Source: Enterovibrio sp045679545
GTDB taxonomy: Bacteria > Pseudomonadota > Gammaproteobacteria > Enterobacterales > Vibrionaceae
Direction: 5' to 3'
Length of the DNA stretch: 64,000 bases
Assembly: GCF_045679545.1 (NCBI RefSeq)
Contig: NZ_CP166194.1
Location: 1,364,001-1,428,000 of the forward strand
The notes beneath the pieces were generated by a model. That model was not told where the DNA came from. It saw only the letters and a list, made by a program, of their open reading frames with translations, and ran no database searches. Of the stretch, positions 17,627-26,280 are shown in pieces. The translations under genes were made by a program, and so were the position numbers. The first letter of the stretch is position 1; each line of letters opens with the position of its first letter.

Positions 17627-18724
17627 CTATCGCTTGTGACCAGTGTGGAGTTTGTTTTCAAGATAAATACTGTAACGGGACATGCCGAAACAGAAAATCC
17701 AGAACACCAATGCCACAAACACATAGCTTTCCGTTGCGAAACCAAGCCAATTCGGGTCAGTATTCGCGGCCTGACCAATACCCAGCACGTCAAACATACC
17801 GATGATCAGTACGAGGCTGGTGTCTTTGAACAGACCAATAAATGTATTCACAATCGAAGGAATGGTGATTTTCAATGCCTGAGGCAGAATGATGAATCCC
17901 ATTTTCTTCCAATAGCTGAGACCCAATGCATCAGCAGCTTCATACTGGCCTTTTGGAATGGCTTGCAAACCACCACGAACCACTTCTGCCATGTAGGCAG
18001 CCGAGAACATGACCACACCGATCAAGGCGCGAACGAGCTTGTTGGTTTCCGATTCGCCAGCCATGAACAATGGCAGCATGACCGATGCCATGAACAAAAC
18101 CGTGATCAAAGGAACACCACGCCACACTTCGATATACACAGTACACAAACTGCGAATGATCGGCATGTCAGAGCGTCGACCTAATGCCAACATCACGCCA
18201 ATAGGCAGTGAAACCACAATACCAACGATGGCAATGATCATGGTGATAAGCAGCCCACCCCACAGGTGAGTTTCCACCTTAGGCAAGCCCGCGACATCAC
18301 CGAAAATCAAGAAAACAGCCATGAGCGGGAAAGCAACGATAAACAGCAGCAGAATCCAACCGCGTTTTGGCGTGCGTTCGTAGATCAACAGACCAGTAAC
18401 AATAGCCAAAATCGCATAGAAAAGCTGAGGACGCCAAAGCTCTTCTTGTGGGTAGAAACCAAACATAAACTGGTCAAAACGCACGTTGATAAACACCCAA
18501 CATGCGCCTTCGCGGGAACAATCGTCGCGCGATGTGCCGATCCAGTCTGCATTAATGAAAGCCCACTCAACAACGGCCCATAATCCCTTGATAGCAAGAA
18601 TTGCCAAAATCACGGTCATGACTGAGTTGAGAGGCGATGAAAATAAGTTTTTGCGCATCCAGCCTACCGCGCCGACCGTATTAGGTGGCGGCGGCAAATC
18701 TGGTTGAAACTCATGTTTTGCCAT
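17627..18724 (-). CDS. aapM: Polar amino acid ABC permease (AapM-like)
   Basis: A 365-residue integral membrane subunit. It begins PPPPNTVGAVGWMRKNLF, which is typical of AapM. Extra N-terminal helices precede the core permease domain, which has the EAA-like loop GLQAIPKGQYEAADALGLSYW that docks on the ATPase. The membrane core includes WGGLLITMIIAIVGIVVSLP and PLITVLFMASVMLPLFMAG. The length, above that of HisM-type permeases, matches the Aap/Bzt subfamily. It begins 3 nt after the aapQ stop with a GAGAGG site, so the two permeases are translationally close and should form a heterodimer. Confidence 0.93.
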   Translation of the reverse strand: MAKHEFQPDLPPPPNTVGAVGWMRKNLFSSPLNSVMTVILAILAIKGLWAVVEWAFINADWIGTSRDDCSREGACWVFINVRFDQFMFGFYPQEELWRPQLFYAILAIVTGLLIYERTPKRGWILLLFIVAFPLMAVFLIFGDVAGLPKVETHLWGGLLITMIIAIVGIVVSLPIGVMLALGRRSDMPIIRSLCTVYIEVWRGVPLITVLFMASVMLPLFMAGESETNKLVRALIGVVMFSAAYMAEVVRGGLQAIPKGQYEAADALGLSYWKKMGFIILPQALKITIPSIVNTFIGLFKDTSLVLIIGMFDVLGIGQAANTDPNWLGFATESYVFVALVFWIFCFGMSRYSIYLENKLHTGHKR

Positions 18725-18727
18725 GGG

Positions 18728-19933
18728 TTACCTCTCTACCAGTGCGACTTTAGCGTTGTAGATATTCATTAACAGTGAAGTCAACAAACTCAACGTAAGA
18801 TAAACACCCATCGTCATTGCAATAATCTCAATGGCTTGCCCCGTTTGGTTGAGCGTTGTGCCAGCAAATACAGAGACCAAATCGGGATAGCCTATAGCCA
18901 TCGCCAACGAAGAGTTCTTCGTCAGGTTTAGGTATTGACTGGTGAGTGGTGGAATGATGATTCGCATAGCTTGTGGGATGACAACCAAGCGAAGCGTTCT
19001 GTTGCGAGGCAGACCCAACGCCATCGCAGCTTCTGTTTGCCCATGACTGACGGCGTTTATACCCGAACGCACAATCTCTGCGATAAATGACGCCGTATAT
19101 ATAGACAGCGCGAGCGTGAGTGCCGCCAGTTCAGGGATAATTGAGAAGCCACCTCGGAAGTTGAACCCTTTCAGTTCAGGATATTCCAGTGATACCGGCA
19201 TACCTGCAACAAAGAAAGCGAGCAGAGGTAAACCGATGATCGCAGCAATAGATATCAAAAATACTGGCGTTTGTTCGCCTGTTTTTTCTTGTTTCTTTTT
19301 CGCAAAACGCGCTAAGCCAAAACTGAATACTAAGGCGGAGACAAGCGCAATGAAAATCCACATCGAACCTTCTTCAAAAACGGGACGGGTAAAAAACAAA
19401 CCACGAACGTTTAAAAAGACAGAATCGCCAAAACTTAAGCTTTGTCGCGGAGACGGCAGCGCTTGTAACACTGCGAAGTACCAGAAAAAGATTTGAAGCA
19501 GAAGGGGAATGTTTCGGAAGATTTCGATGTAAATCGCGGCAAAGCGATTCAACAACCAGTTTCTTGAAAGCCTCGCAATACCCACAAGAAAACCCAAAAT
19601 GGTCGCGAATACTATGCCAAGAATGGAAACCAAGCCAGTATTCAATAAGCCGATGAAAAACGTACGGCCATAAGAGTACGTTTCATCGTACTCAATCAGT
19701 GTTAACCCGATACCAAACCCCGCCTCTTGGCTTAAAAAGCCAAACCCTGTTGCAATGCCGCGCGCGTCCAGGTTTGTCAGCGCATTGTTTACAATGTTGT
19801 AAACAAAAAGCACCAAAGCACCAATCGCGATCGCTTGAAAAACTACAGAGCGAAACGTTGGATTGTATATAAGGCTTTGCTTTTTCTCAGGGCGAGGGGC
19901 CGATGAGCTAAGCATATTATCTTTAGATGCCAT
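18728..19933 (-). CDS. aapQ: Polar amino acid ABC permease (AapQ-like)
   Basis: A 401-residue membrane subunit paired with the downstream AapM. It shows the Aap/Bzt N-terminal helix (VVFQAIAIGALVLFVYNIV) and a long insert between helices 2 and 3, about residues 160-250. The permease core has GRTFFIGLLNTGLVSILG, SRNWLLNRFAAIYIEIFRN and the EAA loop SGINAVSHGQTEAAMALGLP. The long insert is characteristic of this subfamily rather than a frameshift. It lies 83 nt after the aapJ stop in the same direction, so the four genes are probably one operon led by the binding protein. Confidence 0.93.
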   Translation of the reverse strand: MASKDNMLSSSAPRPEKKQSLIYNPTFRSVVFQAIAIGALVLFVYNIVNNALTNLDARGIATGFGFLSQEAGFGIGLTLIEYDETYSYGRTFFIGLLNTGLVSILGIVFATILGFLVGIARLSRNWLLNRFAAIYIEIFRNIPLLLQIFFWYFAVLQALPSPRQSLSFGDSVFLNVRGLFFTRPVFEEGSMWIFIALVSALVFSFGLARFAKKKQEKTGEQTPVFLISIAAIIGLPLLAFFVAGMPVSLEYPELKGFNFRGGFSIIPELAALTLALSIYTASFIAEIVRSGINAVSHGQTEAAMALGLPRNRTLRLVVIPQAMRIIIPPLTSQYLNLTKNSSLAMAIGYPDLVSVFAGTTLNQTGQAIEIIAMTMGVYLTLSLLTSLLMNIYNAKVALVER

Positions 19934-20016
19934 ACAACCGCACCTCTATCCTTATCACGTTGAAATAAGGGGCACAGATGCTGTGCCCCACAAGTGCTGA
20001 GTAGTGAACTACCTAA

Positions 20017-21045
20017 TTAACGGATAGGTGGTGCGTAGAGGATACCGCCATCATTCCAAAGTGCGTTTACGCCACGTTGGATATTCAGTGGTGAGCCTGT
20101 GCCTACAGTGCGTTGGAAGCTTTCATCATAGTTACCAACTTGCTTGATCACTTGGTAACCCCAATCGTCATTCAGACCTAGACCCTGACCTTTAGGGCCA
20201 TCTTGTCCAAGAATACGACGGATATTTGGATCTTTAGATTTCAGCATTTCATCGGCATTGGCAGAAGTGATACCAAACTCTTCAGCATTGATCATGGTGT
20301 TTAACGTCCACTTAGCAATGTTGAACCAGTTGTCATCACCTTGGCGTACAACTGGGCCCAGAGGCTCTTTAGAAATGATTTCTGGTAGTACAACCGCACT
20401 ATCTGGATTTGCCAGTTTGATACGTGACGCATAAAGGCCAGATTGGTCAGTCGTCAAGGTGTCACAGCGGCCAGATTCAAAACCTTTAACCGTCGCGTCA
20501 TACGTATCGTAAACAACAGGTTTGAACGAGATGCCGTTTGCACGGAAATAATCAGACAGGTTTAGTTCAGTTGTTGTACCCGATTGGACACAAACTGAAG
20601 CACCATCCAGTTCAAGCGCGCTGCTCAGGCCGAGGTCTTTTTTCACCATGAAACCTTGGCCGTCGTAGTAGTTAACGCCAACGAAGTTCAGACCTAGGGT
20701 ACCGTCGCGTTGTAGTGTCCACGTTGTATTACGTGAAAGCACATCGATTTCGCCAGATTGCAGAGCAGTGAAACGCTCTTTCGCTGTTAACGGAACATAT
20801 TTAACCTTGCTCTTGTCACCCAGAACGGCTGCCGCCATCGCCTGACAGAACTCAACATCAATACCTTCCCATTGTCCTTCAGCATTTGGGTTAGAAAAGC
20901 CTGGAAGACCAGTACTGACACCACAGCTCACAACGCCTGCTTTTTTTACTTTATCTAAGGTGCTTTCACCTTCGGCACTTGCGGTGCCAGAAAAAAGCAG
21001 TGCGGAGACAACTGCAAGTCCAAATGTCGACTTTTTAGAAACCAT
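20017..21045 (-). CDS. aapJ: Polar amino acid ABC substrate-binding protein (AapJ-like)
   Basis: A 342-residue periplasmic binding protein, first gene of the importer operon. The signal peptide is LAVVSALLFSGTASAEGES. The SBP_bac_3 domain starts DKVKKAGVVSCGVSTGLPGF, with the family signature GIDVEFCQAMAAAVLGD. Other typical stretches are TTWTLQRDGTLGLNFVGVNY and NDDWGYQVIKQVGNYDESF. The ATG at 21045 follows AAAGGATTG; a TTG three codons upstream is possible but unnecessary. High expression relative to the permeases is usual for such proteins. The ligand is inferred to be acidic or polar L-amino acids. Confidence 0.95.
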   Translation of the reverse strand: MVSKKSTFGLAVVSALLFSGTASAEGESTLDKVKKAGVVSCGVSTGLPGFSNPNAEGQWEGIDVEFCQAMAAAVLGDKSKVKYVPLTAKERFTALQSGEIDVLSRNTTWTLQRDGTLGLNFVGVNYYDGQGFMVKKDLGLSSALELDGASVCVQSGTTTELNLSDYFRANGISFKPVVYDTYDATVKGFESGRCDTLTTDQSGLYASRIKLANPDSAVVLPEIISKEPLGPVVRQGDDNWFNIAKWTLNTMINAEEFGITSANADEMLKSKDPNIRRILGQDGPKGQGLGLNDDWGYQVIKQVGNYDESFQRTVGTGSPLNIQRGVNALWNDGGILYAPPIR

Positions 21046-21598
21046 ACCTATCAATCCTTTATTGGTTATAACGGGTTGTTACTCATGGACGAGGTTCATT
21101 TAAGGCAATCAGCCCAAAAGTGATGAGAATCTCGCAAAACCATTCTGAAACTTTTATTAACACAAAGTTAACAACCACAGTATAGGATCAGAAATCTTGG
21201 CTGCAAATTGAACAAGTAAGAGGTGTGACCCATGCAATGATCTTAGCTAAAATGCTGCGTTTTTTGATGAGAAATGTGAAGATGCGCTTTTTGTAACACG
21301 TTGTTTTTATGCGACTCATGCAGTATCTATGTTAATGAATATGCAACCTGCCGCTACATTGACTTCTTCTAATTGTTTCTGACTGTTTCTCAATGACCAG
21401 AATACTATGTCTATTTTGATTAGATGTTTATGCATATCAAAATTGAGCAAGCGAATAGATCATTGATAACTGGTCGAATGTGAATCACCCTTTGAACGTC
21501 ATATGCGCATAGTGGCTTAAGTGTGCTCGTTTGAACAAAAATGCATAATTAGTGGGTTTACAAAGCGCGTTCCGAACATTAATATACGCACCAATCAC
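21046..21598. promoter_or_regulatory. Intergenic region upstream of aapJ and tRNA-Ser
   Basis: About 550 nt without a supported gene. It must contain the aapJ promoter (reading left) and the tRNA-Ser promoter (reading right). It is AT-rich, with only tiny ORFs such as a 19-codon one near 21237. I see no clear hairpin, riboswitch or repeat in it. Confidence 0.4.
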
Positions 21599-21689
21599 GG
21601 AGAGATGGCTGAGTGGTTTAAAGCACCGGTCTTGAAAACCGGCGAGGGTTTATAGCCCTCCTAGGGTTCAAATCCCTATCTCTCCGCCA
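21599..21689 (+). tRNA. tRNA-Ser (anticodon UGA)
   Basis: A 91-nt class II tRNA with encoded CCA. The acceptor stem is GGAGAGA/TCTCTCC. The anticodon stem-loop CCGGT-CTTGAAA-ACCGG gives anticodon TGA. A long variable arm (GAGGGTTTATAGCCCTC) and a T-arm containing GGTTCAAATCC follow. The long variable arm and anticodon agree on serine, reading UCA and related codons. Confidence 0.96.
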
Positions 21690-21700
21690 AATTTAGATTA

Positions 21701-21726
21701 AGCCCGCTCATTGAGCGGGCTTTTTC
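21701..21726 (+). terminator. Terminator of tRNA-Ser
   Basis: AGCCCGCTCA and TGAGCGGGCT form a perfect 10-bp stem with a single-base-type tight loop, followed by TTTTCG, 11 nt after the CCA end. Confidence 0.85.
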
Positions 21727-21836
21727 GTATTTGAAATAAGCCAGTGGAGATAGGGATGCTGAAGCCTTGGTATGGGGGGACGTCTAGTTCTCAGCCGAGC
21801 GAAGCGACCGAGTAAACCCCAATTTCGCCGCCAAAT

Positions 21837-21871
21837 ATAGAAAAAGCCGCTGAGTTAATCCTCAGCGGCTT
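21837..21871 (-). terminator. Terminator of the duplicated-domain protein gene
   Basis: Perfect 11-bp arms AAGCCGCTGAG/CTCAGCGGCTT with a 6-nt loop lie 25 nt after the stop of the gene at 21897. TTTTTC follows on the minus strand. Confidence 0.8.
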
Positions 21872-21896
21872 CAATGTTTAAATTACAGCACCCAAA

Positions 21897-22463
21897 TCAG
21901 TCGATAGACACTGGGCCTTGTAGCTCTTTCAGGATCATTTTCTGAATATCGATGCCAAGCGTCATCACGATCAGGCTCCAGTTCAGAAATGGCAACGAAC
22001 CTTGTGAAATTCCGTGTGCAAAGTTAGTGGCATTCCAGTGAAAAACCTCTGATAGCTTTTCTGTGGTCAGCGCTTCGTAGTTGTCGTTATCGATCAGGTT
22101 GCTGAATTGCTCGCTGGTCGGACACACGAATTTATCATTCGGTCTGAAAGCAGTGGGTTTGAAGTAAGAAAGAACCTTTCTCACGTTAACTTCAATCACT
22201 TCACCATCGCTTTGGATGTTCGGTTTTCCAGCGAGTGCGCACAGGAAACACCAGCATGGGTAAGGAATGGATGACACATTGTCCGGTTCGTTTTTATAAC
22301 GCGCCGTCCATGCATTCACATTCTTTTGCTGAATGCCTGTTACGCTAACCAATTGATTTGAATCGTAGCCGTTGTCTTTCAGTAGGTTAATCACCTCTGC
22401 AACTTCTGAAACAAAAGGCTTTGTCCATTTACTGTAAGGTGCGAGTGTTGTATCTCTGATCAT
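21897..22463 (-). CDS. Unrecognised protein with two related helical repeats
   Basis: A 188-residue cytoplasmic protein that I do not recognise. Two halves look alike. Residues about 22-84 (VINLLKDNGYDSNQLVSVTG, then a Trp-containing helix and CWCFLCALAGKPNIQ) match residues about 117-175 (FSNLIDNDNYEALTTEKLSE, then FLNWSLIVMTLGIDIQ). Each half resembles a helix-turn-helix: a leading helix, LVSVTGIQQKNVNAWTARY or LSEVFHWNATNFAHGI, a Pro-aromatic turn and a final hydrophobic helix. That suggests a degenerate DNA-binding fold duplicated in tandem, but this is by eye. It has no signal or membrane segment, a weak ribosome site, and its own terminator. It lies 200 bp from tRNA-Ser, a usual site of acquired genes. 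Confidence 0.75.
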   Translation of the reverse strand: MIRDTTLAPYSKWTKPFVSEVAEVINLLKDNGYDSNQLVSVTGIQQKNVNAWTARYKNEPDNVSSIPYPCWCFLCALAGKPNIQSDGEVIEVNVRKVLSYFKPTAFRPNDKFVCPTSEQFSNLIDNDNYEALTTEKLSEVFHWNATNFAHGISQGSLPFLNWSLIVMTLGIDIQKMILKELQGPVSID

Positions 22464-22614
22464 GATTGATTATAAATCTTCTTTTTAAACAGCCGCTTAG
22501 GCTATTTTCTTGTAACGTTACCCGAGATCATACGTGTTCAGGTCGATAAGTCTACTGTTATCGGCGCGATGGACATCACCCAACACATCCCAATCAAACC
22601 AAGTGCCAATACTT

Positions 22615-23682
22615 CTACTGATACGCAAACACTTTCTTGGTGACGATCGTCAGTTGCACAAATTGCCTCGCCATTTCTCGATTGAGCCACAGATAGCCAA
22701 AATAGCTAATATCTCGACTGTCTCCCATCGGGTGTGCAATGGTGTCTGGGGAGAGGTTTAAAATGTGGATATCTTCGACCCTCATAGCGGTAACGTCTTT
22801 ATTCTCTATCTGATGGGCGAGATCCTCGAAATGTTTGGTCAGCGCATACTGGGTTTCGATAAGCCCGTCCATTTCGCTGATTTCATCTTTACCTTGTTGG
22901 CCATCCCACTGGGTGCTGATCAGGGCTTCAAGTTCGGCGTAGAGTCGCTTTTCAATCAGCAATATGGAATTGAGAACGTTCTTGTTAATGCCGGATTCTT
23001 TGAGCGCGTGAGGCAGTATGCTTTGTTGTTGATCAACAAGCGCGTTGAGTTTGTCGGCATGCGCAGGTTCAAAAATGCCTTGTTTCGCGTCTTCGATGTG
23101 TTGGATGTAGTACCGGTTAAACTCTTGCAGGAATTTTTCGAGTAAGAAAATGAATTGATCTGTGGCTCTTGAAGGAAAGATATACAAACTCACCAGAACA
23201 GCCACGACGCCAGCCCAGAGCACGTTCATGATCCGCCAGCCAGCGGCTTCAAAATCTGCAGGGCCACCACCTGCAACGATAACAATGGTAATGCCCGCCA
23301 TTAATGCCGCGTAGGCGTAACGTTCTTGAGTGAAGTACATTGCGCCGATGAGCAAAGCGAAAAACACGAAATGATGTATCCAGTGATATTGCGGGGGGAT
23401 AAGAAACAATGCGAGGCCAATCAGACCTCCAGCAATCGTGCCTAATACGCGTTGTCTGGCTTTGGAAAGTACACCACCCACAAAGGGAATTGTCCCCAAT
23501 ATTGTCACGGCGGTGATTAACGCCCAATAGCCGTAGGGCACATCGAAAACACGGACGACAAGTAAGATGAAGCTCATGACAATGGTGACTCTGACCATGT
23601 AGAGCAGACGGGCGTGTTGCAGGGCAAAAGTGGGGTATTGCGTCATCATAGCGCCAAGCTTGGTTTTTAATGCTTTAAGCAT
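22615..23682 (-). CDS. FUSC-family inner-membrane protein
   Basis: A 355-residue protein with six N-terminal transmembrane segments (about 28-170; for example VTIVMSFILLVVRVFDVPY and GLIGLALFLIPPQYHWIHH) and a C-terminal cytoplasmic helical domain of about 180 residues. The element RARQRVLGTIAGGLIG-like KARQRVLGTIAGGLIGLALF is the FUSC/ArAE signature, as in YccS, AaeB and fusaric-acid resistance proteins. The family is linked to efflux of aromatic acids. Only one membrane half is present, unlike full-length AaeB (about 650 residues); half-size members exist. The substrate is unknown. It lies downstream of the yjf operon on the same strand, separated by 139 nt. Confidence 0.85.
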   Translation of the reverse strand: MLKALKTKLGAMMTQYPTFALQHARLLYMVRVTIVMSFILLVVRVFDVPYGYWALITAVTILGTIPFVGGVLSKARQRVLGTIAGGLIGLALFLIPPQYHWIHHFVFFALLIGAMYFTQERYAYAALMAGITIVIVAGGGPADFEAAGWRIMNVLWAGVVAVLVSLYIFPSRATDQFIFLLEKFLQEFNRYYIQHIEDAKQGIFEPAHADKLNALVDQQQSILPHALKESGINKNVLNSILLIEKRLYAELEALISTQWDGQQGKDEISEMDGLIETQYALTKHFEDLAHQIENKDVTAMRVEDIHILNLSPDTIAHPMGDSRDISYFGYLWLNREMARQFVQLTIVTKKVFAYQ

Positions 23683-23821
23683 ATCTAACGAGGCATGGCG
23701 AGTATGACGAAAAGTGCGACAAACAAAAAGCTAACAAGGATTACAGGTGAAATCGCCCGAAAGCCATGGAGAACTAGCCGCTCCCACGCTCAGTGACGGG
23801 GGAGAGGCGTCTTTTCGTTCT

Positions 23822-24988
23822 TTATTCAAGAATGATATGCGGCAAGTAACGTGACAAATCTTGAGTGATCAGCGAAGCATCTTCGCGTATCGAAATGCCA
23901 GCGGCTTTGTCGTCAACCAGCCAACTTCCGATCAATGTATAGTTGTCACCAAATTTTGGTAGCGGATGATAAGCCTGAACAATCATACCTTCCTCACCGT
24001 ATGGGCCATCAACCGCCATGGTTTCTTTACCATCTCGGAAAATAGATATGTTTGCGCCTTCTCGGGAAAAGAGTGGCTTAACAACGAAGTTACTGAGGCT
24101 TTTACGAGCAGGGTCGTCAGCAAAGTAAGACGCGAGCAGGTTAGGGTGATTGGGGAATAACTTCCAAAGCATGGGAAGAAGCGCTTTGTTAGAAATCACG
24201 CTCTTCCACATCGGCTCCATCCAGTTGACTTTGGCCGTATCCAAGTGTTTTTCATATTCTTCGTCGAACATAAATTCCCAAGGATACAGCTTGAACATCC
24301 AGTCAATGACTCTGTCTTGGCTATCGGTAAATAGCCCATGGGCATCAACACCAATGTCTTCGACAAAAACGAAGGCTGACGACAGCCCCGCCTCTTTCGC
24401 GCAATCTTCCATATATTGCACGGTTCCTCGATCCTCTTCTGTGTCACGACAGCAAGAAAAATGCAGGGTTTTTCCGGGGAATTGACGTCCCAACTCTCTG
24501 AAGCGTGCAATCAAAAGGTCTTGTAGCAAGTTGAACTGATCGGCATCTCGGCGGATCTTGCCACTGTTGACCATTTCTTCTAACCAAACCCATTGCCAAA
24601 AACCTGTTTCGAATACCGAGGTTGGGGTGTCTGCATTGTTTTCATAAAGCTTGGCGTGGCCACTGCCGTTGTAGGCAAGATCAAGCCTTGAATAAAGTGA
24701 AGGCTCACGTGCCGTCCAAGAATCCAAGATCCCTTGCCAACGTGTTTGTGGGATCTGAAACCGTTTTAGCCAGTATTCGTCTTTGACAACATGATCGACG
24801 ACGTCCAAACACATTTGGTGCAGTTCTTCTGTAGGCGCTTCAATGTCTTGTTCTATTTGTTTCAAGGTGAACTGGTAGTAGGCGGATTCATCCCAATACG
24901 GTTCGCCATACATGGTGTGAAAGCCAAACCCGTATTCATCTGCGAGCTTTTTCCAATTTGGGCGAGGGGTACTGCTAACTCTAAACAT
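23822..24988 (-). CDS. yjfC: Glutathionylspermidine synthase-like ATP-grasp protein (YjfC/YgiC)
   Basis: A 388-residue member of the GSP-synthetase family (ATP-grasp fold). Typical elements are RPNWKKLADEYGFGFHTMYG at the N-terminus, YNGSGHAKLYENNADTPTS, VKPLFSREGANISIFRDG near the nucleotide-binding centre, and the terminal VDDKAAGISIREDASLITQD. Unlike E. coli Gss it has no amidase half, so it could only ligate. E. coli YjfC/YgiC lack proven glutathionylspermidine synthase activity, so the real substrate is open. The ATG at 24988 is preferred over the adjoining TTG. It is the last gene of the conserved yjfIJKLMC order, after a repeat-bearing 227-nt spacer. Confidence 0.9.
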   Translation of the reverse strand: MFRVSSTPRPNWKKLADEYGFGFHTMYGEPYWDESAYYQFTLKQIEQDIEAPTEELHQMCLDVVDHVVKDEYWLKRFQIPQTRWQGILDSWTAREPSLYSRLDLAYNGSGHAKLYENNADTPTSVFETGFWQWVWLEEMVNSGKIRRDADQFNLLQDLLIARFRELGRQFPGKTLHFSCCRDTEEDRGTVQYMEDCAKEAGLSSAFVFVEDIGVDAHGLFTDSQDRVIDWMFKLYPWEFMFDEEYEKHLDTAKVNWMEPMWKSVISNKALLPMLWKLFPNHPNLLASYFADDPARKSLSNFVVKPLFSREGANISIFRDGKETMAVDGPYGEEGMIVQAYHPLPKFGDNYTLIGSWLVDDKAAGISIREDASLITQDLSRYLPHIILE

Positions 24989-25106
24989 CAACGAGATCCA
25001 TAAGTTGTTGGTGTTGGTTAATACGCGAGTTCGAGAACGCGAAAGAGAAAAGTAACGAGAGATAGAGTTGGGTAAAGTTCATACTAAGTCAGGTTAAGCG
25101 TTGCTC

Positions 25107-25200
25107 ACCAGCGTAGGCATGACCAACAGCGTAGGCATGACCAACAGCGTAGGCATGACCAACAGTATCGCCGTGGCCAACAAACTCGCTTTGGCCACGG
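25107..25200. repeat. 18-bp tandem repeat, five degenerating copies, with terminal inverted repeat
   Basis: Units begin about 25107, 25125, 25143, 25161 and 25179. Units 2 and 3 are CCAACAGCGTAGGCATGA exactly. Unit 1 is near-identical, and units 4 and 5 keep only the CCAACA start. The last two units form a perfect 10-bp inverted repeat (CCGTGGCCAA 25171-25180, TTGGCCACGG 25191-25200). It lies in the yjfM-yjfC spacer within one operon. The unit length is a multiple of three but no start or ribosome site supports translation. Confidence 0.8.
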
Positions 25201-25215
25201 ACCTAAAGAGTCGTG

Positions 25216-25815
25216 TTAACCGCCCCAACTTTTGCTGCTAGAGCGGCTCCAGCTAGATTTTGCCGCAACTTTAGAACCAAAGCCGCCACGAGAGATCGTT
25301 TTGGTGACGGCAGGTTTCTGTTTGAGGTGATCTTTGGGGACGTAGACCTTTGAGTATTTGCTTTTCTTACCGTAGGAGTAGCCGTCAGAAGAGACCCAGC
25401 CGCCATAGTATGGACTACCCGGGAAAGTTGAGCTGAACATAGGTTGTTGGTAATAAGGTCGGTTATTGATGGCTCGTCCAAACATGAATCCGGCCATTGC
25501 TGGCATGAACCAATTATTCTGTGGTGCACGGACACAATTCTCGTAGCCGAACTCGCTGGCACAGTCTTCCTGGGAATTGTATTTCGGTGCTGTGCTGGCG
25601 GCCTCATTCACGGCATCTTGATAGGCCGCGCGGCATTCGCTGCTGTATCCTGGGTTGTCGTTAACACAGTCATCAACATTGGCATAGATGTTCATTTCTT
25701 TGCCGTTATCACTGCACCCTGACACCAGCACAATGGCGGCGACAGTCACGCTGGGTACTGCGGGTCGCCAGCTTTTGCGCATACGTGGTTTTATGACCTG
25801 TTGGCTTCTTTTCAT
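25216..25815 (-). CDS. yjfM: DUF1190 lipoprotein-like protein (YjfM/YgiB)
   Basis: A 199-residue exported protein of the YgiB/YjfM family. The start at 25815 (MKRSQQVIKPRMRKS) follows GGAGATG. An N-terminal positive stretch and a hydrophobic segment end in VAAIVLVSGCSD, a lipobox-like Cys. The mature part has the DUF1190 pattern of spaced cysteines (VDDCVNDNPGYSSECRAAYQ and EDCASEFGYENCV), which could pair in the periplasm. A Tyr/Gly/Pro-rich middle and a Ser/Lys-rich tail ending SKSWGG follow. Function unknown; it always travels with the GSP-synthetase-like protein. Confidence 0.88.
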   Translation of the reverse strand: MKRSQQVIKPRMRKSWRPAVPSVTVAAIVLVSGCSDNGKEMNIYANVDDCVNDNPGYSSECRAAYQDAVNEAASTAPKYNSQEDCASEFGYENCVRAPQNNWFMPAMAGFMFGRAINNRPYYQQPMFSSTFPGSPYYGGWVSSDGYSYGKKSKYSKVYVPKDHLKQKPAVTKTISRGGFGSKVAAKSSWSRSSSKSWGG

Positions 25816-25826
25816 GTCAACATCTC

Positions 25827-26243
25827 CTAGTAGGTCATACAAGCGGCGTTAAGCAGGCCAATGGAGATGGACATCGAACCCATAACAATCCCAGCGGGGA
25901 TCTCATTATTTTGGATACGTTCAACCAGTTTTGGCATGAAGCCGTATCTGACAATCAAAAAGGCAAGAATTTGGGCGACAAGTGCCACGACACCCCAAAT
26001 GGCAAAGTCCAAGAGGTTAACCGAATTACTCGCAGCACTGGCGATGGCTAAGCTGTATCCGATAAAAGCACCTGACAGTGTAAGAGCGGCAGCGATATTA
26101 TTTTCTTCTTTTAGTAACTGCCATTCGTCATAAGGTGTTATGCGGATGTAGACGAACTTGAAGATCATCAAAAATAAAATCGACAAGCCAAGATAGAGAG
26201 CAAATGAGCCTAGGCTTGCCAATGAAAGTGCGAATTGAGACAT
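25827..26243 (-). CDS. yjfL: DUF350 membrane protein (YjfL)
   Basis: A 138-residue protein with four transmembrane segments (for example LGLSILFLMIFKFVYIRIT, AAALTLSGAFIGYSLAIASA and FAIWGVVALVAQILAFLIV). The loop TPYDEWQLLKEENNIAAAL is the DUF350 signature, present once per two-helix unit. It has an AAAGGAA ribosome site and precedes yjfM by 11 nt, indicating tight coupling. E. coli YjfL is 132 residues. Molecular role unknown. Confidence 0.9.
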   Translation of the reverse strand: MSQFALSLASLGSFALYLGLSILFLMIFKFVYIRITPYDEWQLLKEENNIAAALTLSGAFIGYSLAIASAASNSVNLLDFAIWGVVALVAQILAFLIVRYGFMPKLVERIQNNEIPAGIVMGSMSISIGLLNAACMTY

Positions 26244-26280
26244 AAGAGTTCCTTTCTGAAAGTGATGAATGGCGGTGGGA

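Noticed and set aside
25107..25200. CRISPR-like reading of the 18-bp repeat array
   Set aside because: Units are directly adjacent with no spacers and are too short; no cas genes are nearby. The same holds for the arrays at 43492 and 59129.
25203..25607. 134-codon minus-strand frame over yjfM
   Set aside because: It is an out-of-frame shadow of the DUF1190 gene, which has the better start and a recognised family.
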